From Protula sp. h YS-2021 (lineage: Eukaryota > Annelida > Polychaeta > Sabellida > Serpulidae): DNA of 64,000 nucleotides. How positions within the stretch are numbered: position 1 is the first letter of the stretch; every line of letters begins with the position of its first letter. This document shows, piece after piece, positions 23,157 to 33,597 of the stretch. The position numbers and the translations under genes are program-made. The stretch is taken from contig OX457033.1 in NCBI GenBank assembly GCA_949752745.1, positions 17,653,907 to 17,717,906 of the forward strand. Direction: 5' to 3'. The notes under the pieces were generated by a model, which searched no databases, had not been told where the DNA came from, and saw only the letters and a list, made by a program, of their open reading frames with translations.

Positions 23157-25117
23157 GCTAAAATGGCATTCCATAAATATCGACAAGAAAATTCACAATT
23201 AAGAAATAAAATGTAGTCCCATGTCTGTACATATACACAAAACTTTTGTAATATTATTATCAGTATTTGTTTCTTGTTTGTTAAGTAAACATAAGTGATA
23301 TAAATCACAGTATAAACAAATGTTCAAAATATTTTCTGTCGCGTTGTACTCGCATCTATAAATATGTGAGATATTAACATAATTGATTTCTTGGAAACTG
23401 AACAAAATACATGATAACACATGATAGAGTCTGGTTCGCGATCCTATGTGTTTCCCCCCTGGACGATTAATAAATGCCGCACCCCCTCCAACCAAAAAAA
23501 AAAAAAAGAAGAAATAGGGGGAGGTCCTGCGGCAACCAGTTAGATTGATGTTATATTTAAGTATTATAGAATGTACTGTATATTTATTGCCAATCTAAGC
23601 TCTGTTGTTCTGCAACAACTAACTCCAGAAACCTAACAACCTTGTTTGGACTCTGTTGGTGTGGAATTTCTCTTGAAATTGCCTGTGAGGGCCCCTCCTG
23701 TATTTTTCGTCAAAAGGAACCTTTACGGGACCAGTAAAAAAGTCATAACAGCTGCAAAAAGAAGATTCGACACCAACTGAGTGATCGTCTAACGGTATAA
23801 ACTGACTTTTAGGTTCGTAAAACACTCTTTTAAGAATAAAAGAGTAATTCGCGTTCTCCACTTTCATATGAGCTTTCCGGTAAACTCTAACAATTTTCTC
23901 ACGGACAAGATCGTAGAAACCAAGTTACTAAACATTCTATGACTCTGTGCACTTGCTTGGTCACTTATAAAGAATAGAGAAAAGAACTCCTTGGGAGTTA
24001 AGAACTCGCCACTTGTTCACAATCACCCAGCTTGATCAAACAGTCTGTTAACATAATGAGGAGCTAAGCTAAAGAATCATATTGTTCACATACTGATAAT
24101 GCATTGAGTTAAATAAGATAAGTAACTAGTGACATTAAGTACAGGAACAAAATAGATGGACGCACTACAACGTGTTCATCTAATACATAACCAAGTATTT
24201 GTGAAATGACCTAGGATAATCTTGGTATACCTATTTCTGACGAGCCCGACTCTAGCCGCTGTGACGGACGCACCGAGGAGGGTGTGCATACGCAGTGTTC
24301 GCACACCCATCTTCTTACCAAGTGACCGAAATCGCGAGATTGAGGCACAAAGACTTGACATGTACCAAGGAAAGGCTGTGCTTGTACAAGTGGTCAGTGA
24401 GCCACAACAAGAGCCCACGGTGCCCATCCTGAGACAGTCGGAGAGTAGAGAGTGAGAGTGCACTCGTATCTACTCAGTCCTCTTGGCAGTGAATGATAGC
24501 TACCGACGACCTTGATTCTGGTCCTTCTTGTACTTGCCAAAACCTTTGACGTAGCAAAAAAGAAGGATTCCTTCTACTTGGGTTTCCCTTTACCCTTGGT
24601 TCACTACAGAAAGATATAGGTCAGTTAGATAAAGGGCCAACTGTGCTTATTTCTGAGAGCTCGAACTGAGAACAATCTTTGACATAGTACGAAATAAATT
24701 AGTTTGGGGATGACCAACAATTCGTTTTTAATATCTCTGACAAGGACACTCTACGCAGAGTCCTAATTGAGTTATCCAATTGTCTTGCTTGGTGGGCTCT
24801 GTAAATTCTGTTCCTGACTGGGCTTTATTGTAAGCAGCTAAGATTACACTCTTGATACACTAGGAACTGGTCGTTTTCACAAATCATAATTGAATTTAGG
24901 CATAAAGGAAATTGCCAATGGTTAGTGACCTTCTTTCCTGTTGTCCTCCAACAGTTGCAAGTACTTACGCAGAGCTCGCACTTGGCATAGAGAGACCAAG
25001 CCTGGCTCGGTATCACCGTCCGTTAAGGCCGGTAGCCTGATTTGTTCGAAAGTAATAACGCCTGTGGTGGCCATGTGCGTCTTACAGATGAAACATGCCC
25101 TTGGACGAAGGAAATCT
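23157..25117. other. Element A terminus plus unit flank, U2
   Basis: It starts with GCTAAAATGGCATTCCATA, the right terminus of element A, followed by AATATC. This shows U2 once held element A and lost nearly all of it. The rest is colinear with 11,046-12,880 and has no supported gene. Confidence 0.65.
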
Positions 25118-25722
25118 CTATTCTACTTGCCGTTTTAGTCTAGGATTTGGCGGTCTTGGGGTGTATTCCACCTCTCCATTTGCCTGAGGCCAGTGCCAAC
25201 AGAAAATTAAATTTATCGTTGCATTTTCCGAGGCGATTACGGGGCGATTATCTGGGGGATTTGGGAAGGGGGGATTATGTCCACCCTGTGTAGGAGTCGC
25301 AGGAACATGGAAAGATCCCACTGTTCTCTATTAGACCTTGAAATACCTAAATAGCATAGACAGGGCAGGATCTTCCCTGGGTCATAACCCGTCCGGGATT
25401 TCAGCCTCAATTGAATCAACCTGTAAATGAAAAGATGGTCGAAAAAGTTCGCTGTCACTGTGAGTGTGGCTTGAAATAGCACACCGACTGGCAAACTTAT
25501 TAACTCATTCCACTGCCAATGATAGACTCTTGCTGTGCACTCTGTGGCTATTAAACATTTTTCTGTCACTTTTTTAAAGAAAAGGCTTGTTTTTCTAAGA
25601 AGATAGGGCATGCATCACCGGGCTCCCCGCATTACTTGCAGCCCCAACCAATTTATATGGCGGCTTTTCAACAGCTTTAACCAATAACCCTTCCACGTCT
25701 TGTCTTGGAAATGGATTCTCTA

Positions 25723-25812
<90 letters not shown>

Positions 25813-26283
25813 CCTTTTTGTATATCTACTTCTGGTAGTGGGTTTGGGAAGAGTATCCCTTTGTTCTTGATCCACGGGTCACTCCACGCCACCAAGCTTA
25901 CGCTCAATGCGCTACTTCGGATACAGTCATCGCTACCTTGGGATGTCTCCCTTGATGCAGAGCGCGTCCGATTTCTGCCTGGAGAGGCCTGAATGGAGTT
26001 TTCCCAGAGCCACTGTCTTCTCCGTTTCTACAAAGCAACAGAGGAGGGTTTCTTTTTTGCCCAGAATTATCTTTGTCCTTGGCTGGTTGGCTTAGATGGC
26101 AATTTGGATCGTTTCTCGGCCCTCGGGGTGGGGCAAGCATGTGATAAGCTTAGATTCCACTTTTTTAGCCAAGAGCGCCATCACCTGCTTCTGATCGAAT
26201 TCATAAACTTCCGTTGCTTGAATGACCAAGACCTGTTTTTGTTCCCATACTTTGTCTTATTCGTGGTGTCTTGTAGCATGCCA
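25118..26283 (-). mobile_element. Truncated retroelement remnant (reverse-transcriptase flank), U2/U3 junction
   Basis: The longest open fragment is minus 25237-25611, containing FFDHLFIYRLIQLRLKS and CLCYLGISRSN, which recurs at 39,119-39,307 downstream of the YLDDW motif. It is interrupted by stops and by an (AG)n run (25,726-25,806). It ends at the same base as the U1/U2 copy, just before the next unit's exon 2. Confidence 0.5.
25726..25806 (+). repeat. (AG)n microsatellite, expanded
   Basis: An 81-bp pure AG run at the position homologous to 13,449-13,491. Confidence 0.95.
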
Positions 26284-26299
26284 TGATTTGATGTTACAG

Positions 26300-26979
26300 A
26301 GGTGGCGGGGATAGAGGGCGTGGCGGATGCAGGACACGAGGCCTTTGTGTTCAGTGTCGTGGATGAGTGCAGCAAATATCAGTTAGCGCAACAGGTACCA
26401 CGTCTATTTATGCAGGGGGCATCCATAAAAGGCAGGGGACATCCATAAAATACATAGGCGCGGGGCGAAAAGAGGAAGGCGTGGCGAGAGTGGGGGTGGT
26501 AGTCAGGAGCCATTCATAACGCATGGAAAACGGGGAGCAGGAAATGTTGTAAGGGCCATCTAACACGTCTAGGTACAACTAACACAGGGAGGGGAAAGCC
26601 GAAATATATGCTGGTGTATGCATTGGGGGTTCCTTATTGGGAACATTTTTCATTACGACTGAAATGTTGACTTAAAATGTAAGAACATTTGTTTGATGCT
26701 TGATAGTGACGGCGTGATTACTTGCCTATTCCAGGTCACGGTAGATGAAAATCAGCTGGAGATATTAAAAACATTCAGCAACCAGGCAAGTATGGCATTT
26801 CCGGAGCAGCTGTGTACACAGCTGCAGCAGCAGAAGATGCATGGCAACAGCAATATTACGTCACTGACTGTGCTACAAGACAAAATACTTTGAGCTCAGA
26901 TCCAAATAGAGAGATGACCTGTGAGATCCAGTTTTTGGTGGACAGCAACAAAGCAACTCACCTGCAAGTTGACATGTGA
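26300..26979 (+). pseudogene. Decaying copy of zinc-finger-gene exons 2 and 3 (U3a)
   Basis: Exon 2'' (26300-26394) is open with intact splice signals. Exon 3'' (26735-26979) follows TTCCAG and matches the others up to LQDKIL. There a one-base loss (ATACTTTGAG against ATTCTTTTGAG) creates a stop at 26891-26893, leaving the CEIQFLVDS end out of frame. Confidence 0.75.
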
Positions 26980-27364
26980 CAGCAGACTTGCTGTTATAAC
27001 TGTTGTCGATCATAAAAATTTGCAAGGCGTAGCGGTCGGGTTAGGGTAGGGAAGGTTTCTGTAGGATTTTTTTCTCCAAAAAATTTAGTGATAATTTGTT
27101 TTTGATATTATTAAAGAAATTAATTGATTTTAGTTATTCTTAAAATGTTTGTCGAAATTAGTTGTGTTTTCTATGTGTACAATATTTATTTGAGCGGCTT
27201 CACAGCAGCATTCGGGCCTTGATCGAAAGTTTAACGAGTTTCAAGACAAGGTATACCCTTTCCCCCCAAAAAACACCCTCCAATACGCCATCTCGTCATG
27301 CCACATAATTACGTTCCCTAGATGACAGAGTTCATCAACGGATGGAGAGGAGAGAAGAGGTTAA

Positions 27365-27610
27365 GTGAAACTGATTATGTTTAATAAATAACCGCAGTTT
27401 GTGTCGATATTCAGAAGAAAAAAACCTTACGACATCGCCTGTAAGGCGTTTCCTGGTAACAGGATGAACCAGGTATTCTGATGCGCCTAAGTAACGGATA
27501 TCAGGGAAACTGTTGGCCATGCATATTCCTAATGTGTTACCTTTTTCAGACAGTCTAAAATCCCAATCACAACTGGCTGTAAACTCATCCAGCATGTTGA
27601 TTTTATGCAA
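27365..27610 (-). pseudogene. Receptor fragment R3a (N-terminal remnant)
   Basis: It reads MHKINMLDEFTA, then jumps to the end of the first Cys-rich module (CDWDFRLSEKGNTLGICM) and the start of the F5/8-like domain (YLGASEYLVHPVTRKRLTGDV). The signal peptide and first cysteines are deleted, and homology stops near 27,365. Everything from the middle of the lectin-like domain to the tail is missing. Confidence 0.88.
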
Positions 27611-27997
27611 AATATGTTGTTCTGTATGTTTATCATTTAATCGAGAGAACCTTGATATCTTTTCATCATAAATTTTGTTAGTTTGTTCTTGGTTTAGTCA
27701 CTAATTACTACGGAATTTTCTGATTCATTGTGGAGACTATTTTATAATGTGTGGCGGAGGAGGAGGGAGGGGTACTCATATATTGATACCCATGCCAGAA
27801 CATATACCTGCTGGAGAAAACACACAGTACAAGCGATGACTGAAAAAATTAGGTGAACTAAAATCAGAAAATGAAAATAAATGAAAGATGTGCGTACGGA
27901 TTATTAAAGAACTCATTTGCTCTCCCTAACCCCTGGAGAGAAAGGAGTTGATAATTCCCTTTCACGCATATCCATGACTACTTGAAATGATCCTAGA

Positions 27998-28165
27998 CGG
28001 CGTCCATACCAAATGATCATCGGTCTTATGAACACCAGTGAAATGATAATTGAAGTGGCAGTCAAATTACGAATTTTGTTGTTTCGGTGGTTATTTGTTC
28101 GGTGGTCATATGGCCGGTAGACATTCGATCAGTCGCCCGGTGGTCATTTGTCCGGTTTCTTTATT
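27998..28165. mobile_element. Foldback element remnant (U3a)
   Basis: The left side carries a few ATGATCATCGG-type repeats. The right side carries GGTGGTTATTTGTTCGG, GGTCATATGGCCGG and CGGTGGTCATTTGTCCGG in inverted orientation. Confidence 0.6.
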
Positions 28166-29440
28166 GCGCATTCTTGAGTACTGGTGAATCCAAAACTTGC
28201 GTGTAAAACATTGACAAAAACTACAACATGACAGTCTTGTGTACAATTTTCAGACGCCAGACCTTTAGGACAGGACACAGAGTTCATGAAATTCGGCAAA
28301 TATAAGGTATAGAGAAAAACATTCAGGAAGTAAAAATCTGTTCAAGGGTTTTCATACTGAATAAGCATAGAGAAACCCTTTAAGATATTTGTATAAGGTT
28401 TTGTGTATACTTTGGATGAGGTGATTAAGCTAAAATTTCCTAGCTGACTCAGACTTGAGAGTTTCACGCCGCTATCTAAGGACAATTGATCCAACGACCA
28501 TTAACCTAGGGACGATTGGTCCAGTCATAAATGACCTGGCGATAATTTATCTAGATTTCAGGGTACTACAATTTGTATCAGTTCTCCAAACCATGTTTCT
28601 GTATATTAATGACCTAGTTACTGGTGCAGATAAGAAGTTCTAAGTCCTGAGCATTAAATAACGAGGGGATTTACACTTGCCAAGAGCAATAATATTCGTG
28701 AACTTGTGTATATGGATCTTAAATGAACTTTGAAGTGGTAGACAGGTCCAGAGATTACCATTCCTGTAACTCCAACAAGTAAGACAGCCCTTGGCATTAA
28801 CTGGTATTTAGGGGAATATCTTTTCTGCAGAGCAGTAAATTGTGTAAACTTGTCATGTGTAGTCTCTGCTGATCTTGAAAGAATTACGGAGTGATCCTTA
28901 AACTTCTTTAGAAGGTGTTTTGAAATTCCAGTTGTTCTACGTTGAACAGATATACGTTACATCAGGCGAAACTGCTCCATTTTTACAGGGTAGAAATGAA
29001 GTGCTCCCGGAACAAACCTTAGATTATAATGAATTCATAAACATTACTACATCATAAATCTTTTTGTTATAAATTGTGTTTTCTTGCAAAACGATTATAA
29101 ATCTCAATTGGAGATATTCCAGCATTTTGTTGGAAAAACATATCGAAAACTACTTTTCAACCAGGGCACGAGTTCGTTTTTGAAAAAAAAGAATCCACAG
29201 AGCTCTATGCTAATGGCAAAATTTGTTTAGAAACATCCCACGCTGAGAGTTTATATGTCTTGGGGGGGGGGGGGGTTGGGGGGGGGCTGGGGTTGGAGCA
29301 CTTTAAGATAAGAGCGGCCACGGTCTCATAAAAATGTTTTCTCCACGACAGCCTGTGCAAAGCGGCTTTTTTTTCTCATGTGATGAGGAGCGTTGGTGGT
29401 GCAGGAGACTTTGACAAAGTCTTTAGAACGGTACGACTTT
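28166..29440. other. Non-coding flank and U3a/U3b junction
   Basis: Colinear with U1 from about 6,720 to 8,640 with deletions, then broken by poly-G/poly-C tracts (29,262-29,288 and 29,460-29,478). Immediately after, the sequence resumes with the region that follows zinc-finger exon 3 in U1 (about 1,995 onward), marking a rearranged unit boundary. No gene seen. Confidence 0.6.
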
Positions 29441-29903
29441 TTGTGTCTGCTCGCGCTCCCCCCCCCCCACCCCCCGGGTTATTTTACACAACAAGGAAGT
29501 GGAAGTGGCAGCTACGAGACATTTCTTGCCTTACGGCTGAATGAATATTGCTTCCTCATTTGCTAAATTATTTATTTATACGTGACCAAGAAATATATTG
29601 TTACACAAACAAGATATTAGATTTAAGAATTATACTGGGTCTAAATAAGTAGAAAAAACCTAAAAGCAGAAAAATGTCCCGAAAGGCAGAAAAGGTACTT
29701 AACATGACCTTTCAGAGAAGACATTTATTTTAAAAATATGTGTTCCGCGCTCGCATTTTCGTGTCAGTAACACTTCAGAAGGTTTAGAATAGCAACACGA
29801 ACAATTTGTTCGATAAAACTGGAATAAGAAAGACTTTTCTTCCTGGTCTTACAATTATTAAATAATTGATTCTATATACAATTTTAATAAAATAACACAT
29901 TTA

Positions 29904-30899
29904 TACCGTCCGTCAGTAAAAACACCCAGTATAAAAGATGCATAGTTTTTTTTTGCGACGAAGCATTGCTGAATGTTCATATTATATTTCCACATAATAT
30001 TAAATTTCCAGCCTAGGCGTTATGCATTGTCCGGTGCCACGCATGACTGAGTAGTAATGCTGCAGATCGCAGTATAAGCGTTATGCAACTTTGGAGCCAA
30101 AACATTAGAAAACATTCATTTAAAAAGTGCCAATGAATACCGATATTGAACCGAATTTTTGATCAAGTCAGATTATCGATAAAACGCGCTATGCCGCGTT
30201 TATCACGCCATGAACGTTTTTTTTTGCGTATGACGGACGTGAACATTAATTTCAGGAAGTAGCACATCGGACTGGGTGCATCAAAAACGCGATAAGGAAT
30301 TCAGTTCACGAAAGGTTGCGATCAGGGAGGTTTGGACTAACCAAACCCCAGGAAAATCGCTACGTCATGTTTTCTAGATCACTTTAGACCAGCCAGTAGA
30401 ACAGAAAGTGAGATTCAGATTATTAGTCTTACAGCGAGGCGCCAACTGGACTAGAATATTTTTTTATCAGTAGAAAGCCTTTGGTAATTATTGACGGCAC
30501 AATAAAAGGCCGTCGTTACACAGTTTTGGTGGCCAATGCCGTGCCGTTATTTTCTGGAGCAACGTTAACAGCTGATCAGCTTCCAACAAAATAACGCGCG
30601 TCCATATTCAGCAGCCAAAATTACAAATTATCTTCCACGGTGAAGATATTACATCTCTTACCATAGCAGTCCTGTTCGCCCCTTCTCAATCCTATAGAGA
30701 TTACGCCATCCGAAGGCTTATGACGCAGGTGCTCATGGTGTTTGCTCATGGTGTTTGCAAATGTATGTTGTTTGTCTCTGGTAATTCAGTAGAGATGTTC
30801 TAGATATCGCTTTTTTCTTTCTTTTCTTTGTTCTTGAACCGCCTTATGTAAAACATTTTGTTAACCCTTCACTGGAAGTTGTTTTTATGACGGACGGCA
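29904..30899 (+). mobile_element. Degenerate Tc1/mariner element (U3b copy)
   Basis: TA-flanked termini TACCGTCCGTCAG / ATGACGGACGGCA, with the same transposase remnant (CTATGCCGCGTTTATCACGC) and internal deletions. Inactive. Confidence 0.85.
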
Positions 30900-31390
30900 T
30901 ACATTACTGAAAATGATACATATGCGCTAACGAATACATAAATATAGGAATTATGAATATGTAGGAGTATTCTATTTTTACAATTGGAGCTATTCACGTT
31001 ATATATTTTTGGAATGATACCGTTTCTACTTGCACCCAATATTTCACTTAGTATATCGAAAATGAGTCTATTCCAGCTTACTATATTATAAATAGTAAAA
31101 GTCGGTAGGCATTGTGATTCTGTTAAACATTTATAATCATCGGGCGATGATTTATAACATTTACAATCAAACCGAGATGGGAAAAAGAAGCAGAAACTTC
31201 CAGAATAAAGAAAAACTTATTTCCATTTCCAAGTGCGAAATGTTAATTTCCTAATGTCTGCATAACGGTCTACACAATACTGATCTCGGGACATCTATCT
31301 GTGTGAAAGACGTCGTTTAGACTTTCATGTGCAACCAACGCCTAGCGTTCGTCGCAGCGTCTATGGAACGCCACATATTCACTGGGTAGC

Positions 31391-33190
31391 CTACGATTGA
31401 AGGCTTTCGTAAAGGTTTACCTTTTCTCTTGTATCTCGTAAGTTTGCGTACATTCCTTGATAGACAGGCGCGTTGTTGTCATGCGAGCCACCACTTTTAG
31501 CATTTCCTCCCCGATTCGGCATGTTTTCTTTCATTTGAGTTTTGTCATAGGATTCCAATTCATAAATGTTGTCACCTACACTTTGATGAACGGGGCCTTG
31601 GTCGGTTTTGCAGGGCACGGAAGGCGCTGCTGTTTTACAGATTCCTCCAGAATGCATCGCTATGACTTCTGCGTTTGCGTAAACTATTTCCGGTGTCGTT
31701 TCGGTTTCGATATGTGCTTCAAAATTAGTTCCGGTATTACTGGAGGTCTTACTGCAGAACCAGGGTGCAATTCCCGTTCTTTTGCAATGTATAACCCAGC
31801 ATAGACTGGTTATAATAAGAATTAGCAACACGATTCCAAAAGCAATTGCAAAGCCTGGGAATGAATAGCTTTTGTCTGAAATCTGGGATTTTGGTTCTGG
31901 AATGGCATTAATATTTGATTTGAATGACGTCGTTAGCTGCGAAGTTGCAGTGCTGTATTCGGGTGTGGCGCTGACTTCGGCTGTAATGCTGTCGGCGGTA
32001 TTATCAAACAGAGTTATTCGAATTGTGCTAGATGGAAAACCATAGTGGACAGTGCTATTCCGATTACCAGACAGTATCAATCTAAACAAATGTGTAGTCC
32101 CTGGTGACAAGTCCCGTTGATTGGCAACTGCTTGGTCAGTACTAAATGGCCATGTTTGCACTGTTTGATACTCCCCAGATTCCATGTGTTGTAGGTGGAG
32201 GAAAAAGTAGTGTTGGTAATCAACAGGTATATTCGTGGTACATTCGAAGGATATTTCTAATGATGTCGTTGTCACGTTGACAGAGTGTATCCAACCCTTC
32301 CAATCGTAGGAGTTTTTAACGAGGCAGTTGGATCCAAAATACCCTGGTTGGCATGGCTGTCGGCAAGTCCCAGCCATCCAACCATCGCTGCATTTCTCGC
32401 ACCAGATGCCGTTACCACATGGAGTTGGTCCGTCCTGCTGCAAACACCGAGTACAGTCAATGTCCAGAAAATATCTAGGTGAATATCTAAATTCAAAATA
32501 GCTAAATGGTACACATCTTTGTGGTAGGAACTCCGGATAGATGACATAGATGTGTCTTGAAATAACTGTTTGTAGAGAGCATCGTATATAAGTGAATCTA
32601 CTGTACCATTCACAGTGGTAAATCTGTGGAGCAGACGCAGAGTTATTTTTGAACTCCAGGGTTATATTGACAAAATCGCCACTGTCATAAACGTCCTCAT
32701 AGAAATTTCTCAGTATGTTCGAATAATGATAAAATTGGCGGATATTAAAACTAAACAATCTATTCAAATCAAATTCCCAAATAGCTGGTTTATTGAAACC
32801 GGTTACGTTTAAAAAATCGCTACAGTTTGGATCGATGTTGTGAAAAGACCATCTCATGACATCGCCTGTGAGCCGTTGCCTAGTAACAGGATGAACTAAG
32901 TATGCTGATACATCTAAGTAACGGGTGTCAGCGCTACTGCTGGGTATGCATATTTCTCCTGTGTTACCTATTTGAGACAGTGTAAAGTCCGTATTACAAC
33001 GGCCTGAGAAACAGTGGCCAGTAACAGAATCGCAAGTTCTGTTAGAATTTCTAATTTGCCTACAGTGACAAGGCATTAAGCAACCTTCATCTTCACCAAA
33101 TATGCAGGTTTGATGGCTTTCAACATGATTGAACATCATGCTCATCGTTATCCAAAATGCAAACTTATCCAACATGTTGATTTTATGCAA
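31391..33190 (-). CDS. EGF/discoidin-like/FN3 type I receptor, copy R3b (599 aa, intronless)
   Basis: Full-length, the longest paralog. Signal peptide 1-25 (ends VES-H), EGF-like module (CIFGEDEGCLMPCHC), F5/8-like domain, EGF/laminin module (CGNGIWCEKC, CQPGYFGSNC) and FN3-like domain follow. Its stalk is longer by about 25 residues (AEVSATPEYSTATSQLTTSF, Ser/Thr rich, likely O-glycosylated), then come the TM helix (FAIAFGIVLLILIITSLCWVIHC) and tail. The tail keeps every tyrosine of the family: YANA, NIYEL, VYQG and the YANL...YESL pair (Y581, Y594; nine residues between motifs), close to an ITAM. No frameshift. Of the intact copies this one has the most complete signalling tail. Confidence 0.9.
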   Translation of the reverse strand: MHKINMLDKFAFWITMSMMFNHVESHQTCIFGEDEGCLMPCHCRQIRNSNRTCDSVTGHCFSGRCNTDFTLSQIGNTGEICIPSSSADTRYLDVSAYLVHPVTRQRLTGDVMRWSFHNIDPNCSDFLNVTGFNKPAIWEFDLNRLFSFNIRQFYHYSNILRNFYEDVYDSGDFVNITLEFKNNSASAPQIYHCEWYSRFTYIRCSLQTVISRHIYVIYPEFLPQRCVPFSYFEFRYSPRYFLDIDCTRCLQQDGPTPCGNGIWCEKCSDGWMAGTCRQPCQPGYFGSNCLVKNSYDWKGWIHSVNVTTTSLEISFECTTNIPVDYQHYFFLHLQHMESGEYQTVQTWPFSTDQAVANQRDLSPGTTHLFRLILSGNRNSTVHYGFPSSTIRITLFDNTADSITAEVSATPEYSTATSQLTTSFKSNINAIPEPKSQISDKSYSFPGFAIAFGIVLLILIITSLCWVIHCKRTGIAPWFCSKTSSNTGTNFEAHIETETTPEIVYANAEVIAMHSGGICKTAAPSVPCKTDQGPVHQSVGDNIYELESYDKTQMKENMPNRGGNAKSGGSHDNNAPVYQGMYANLRDTREKVNLYESLQS

Positions 33191-33429
33191 AAATTTGTTG
33201 TTCTGTTTATTTATTTTTTACTCGAGATAGACCTTGATTACTTGCATAACGCAAGCTTTCTTTCTTCGTAAACGTTTGTGGTTTCTTCTTCCTTCAGTCA
33301 TTAATTACTGCACAATGCATTGTTGAGACAGCCAAAGTTATAACATATGGCGGAGGAGGGGGTGGGGTACTCACATATTGGTGCCCATGCCAATATGCCC
33401 TAAAAGCAGGAGAAACACAAAGTTAAAAC

Positions 33430-33597
33430 AGTTATATGATCACTTTACAAATGAGCAGCTATCATATGACCACCTGTGATATGATAAATTAAAGTGGTAT
33501 TCAAATGTATGGATTTTATTTTGGTGGTTACTTGCTCGGTGGTCATGTGGTAGGTAGATATTTCGTCAATTGCCCAGTGGTCATTTATCCAGTTTCC
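33430..33597. mobile_element. Foldback element remnant (U3b)
   Basis: CATATGACCACCTG-type units on the left and GGTCATGTGGTAGG / GTGGTCATTTATCCAG in inverted orientation on the right, at the site homologous to 6,320-6,720. Confidence 0.6.
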
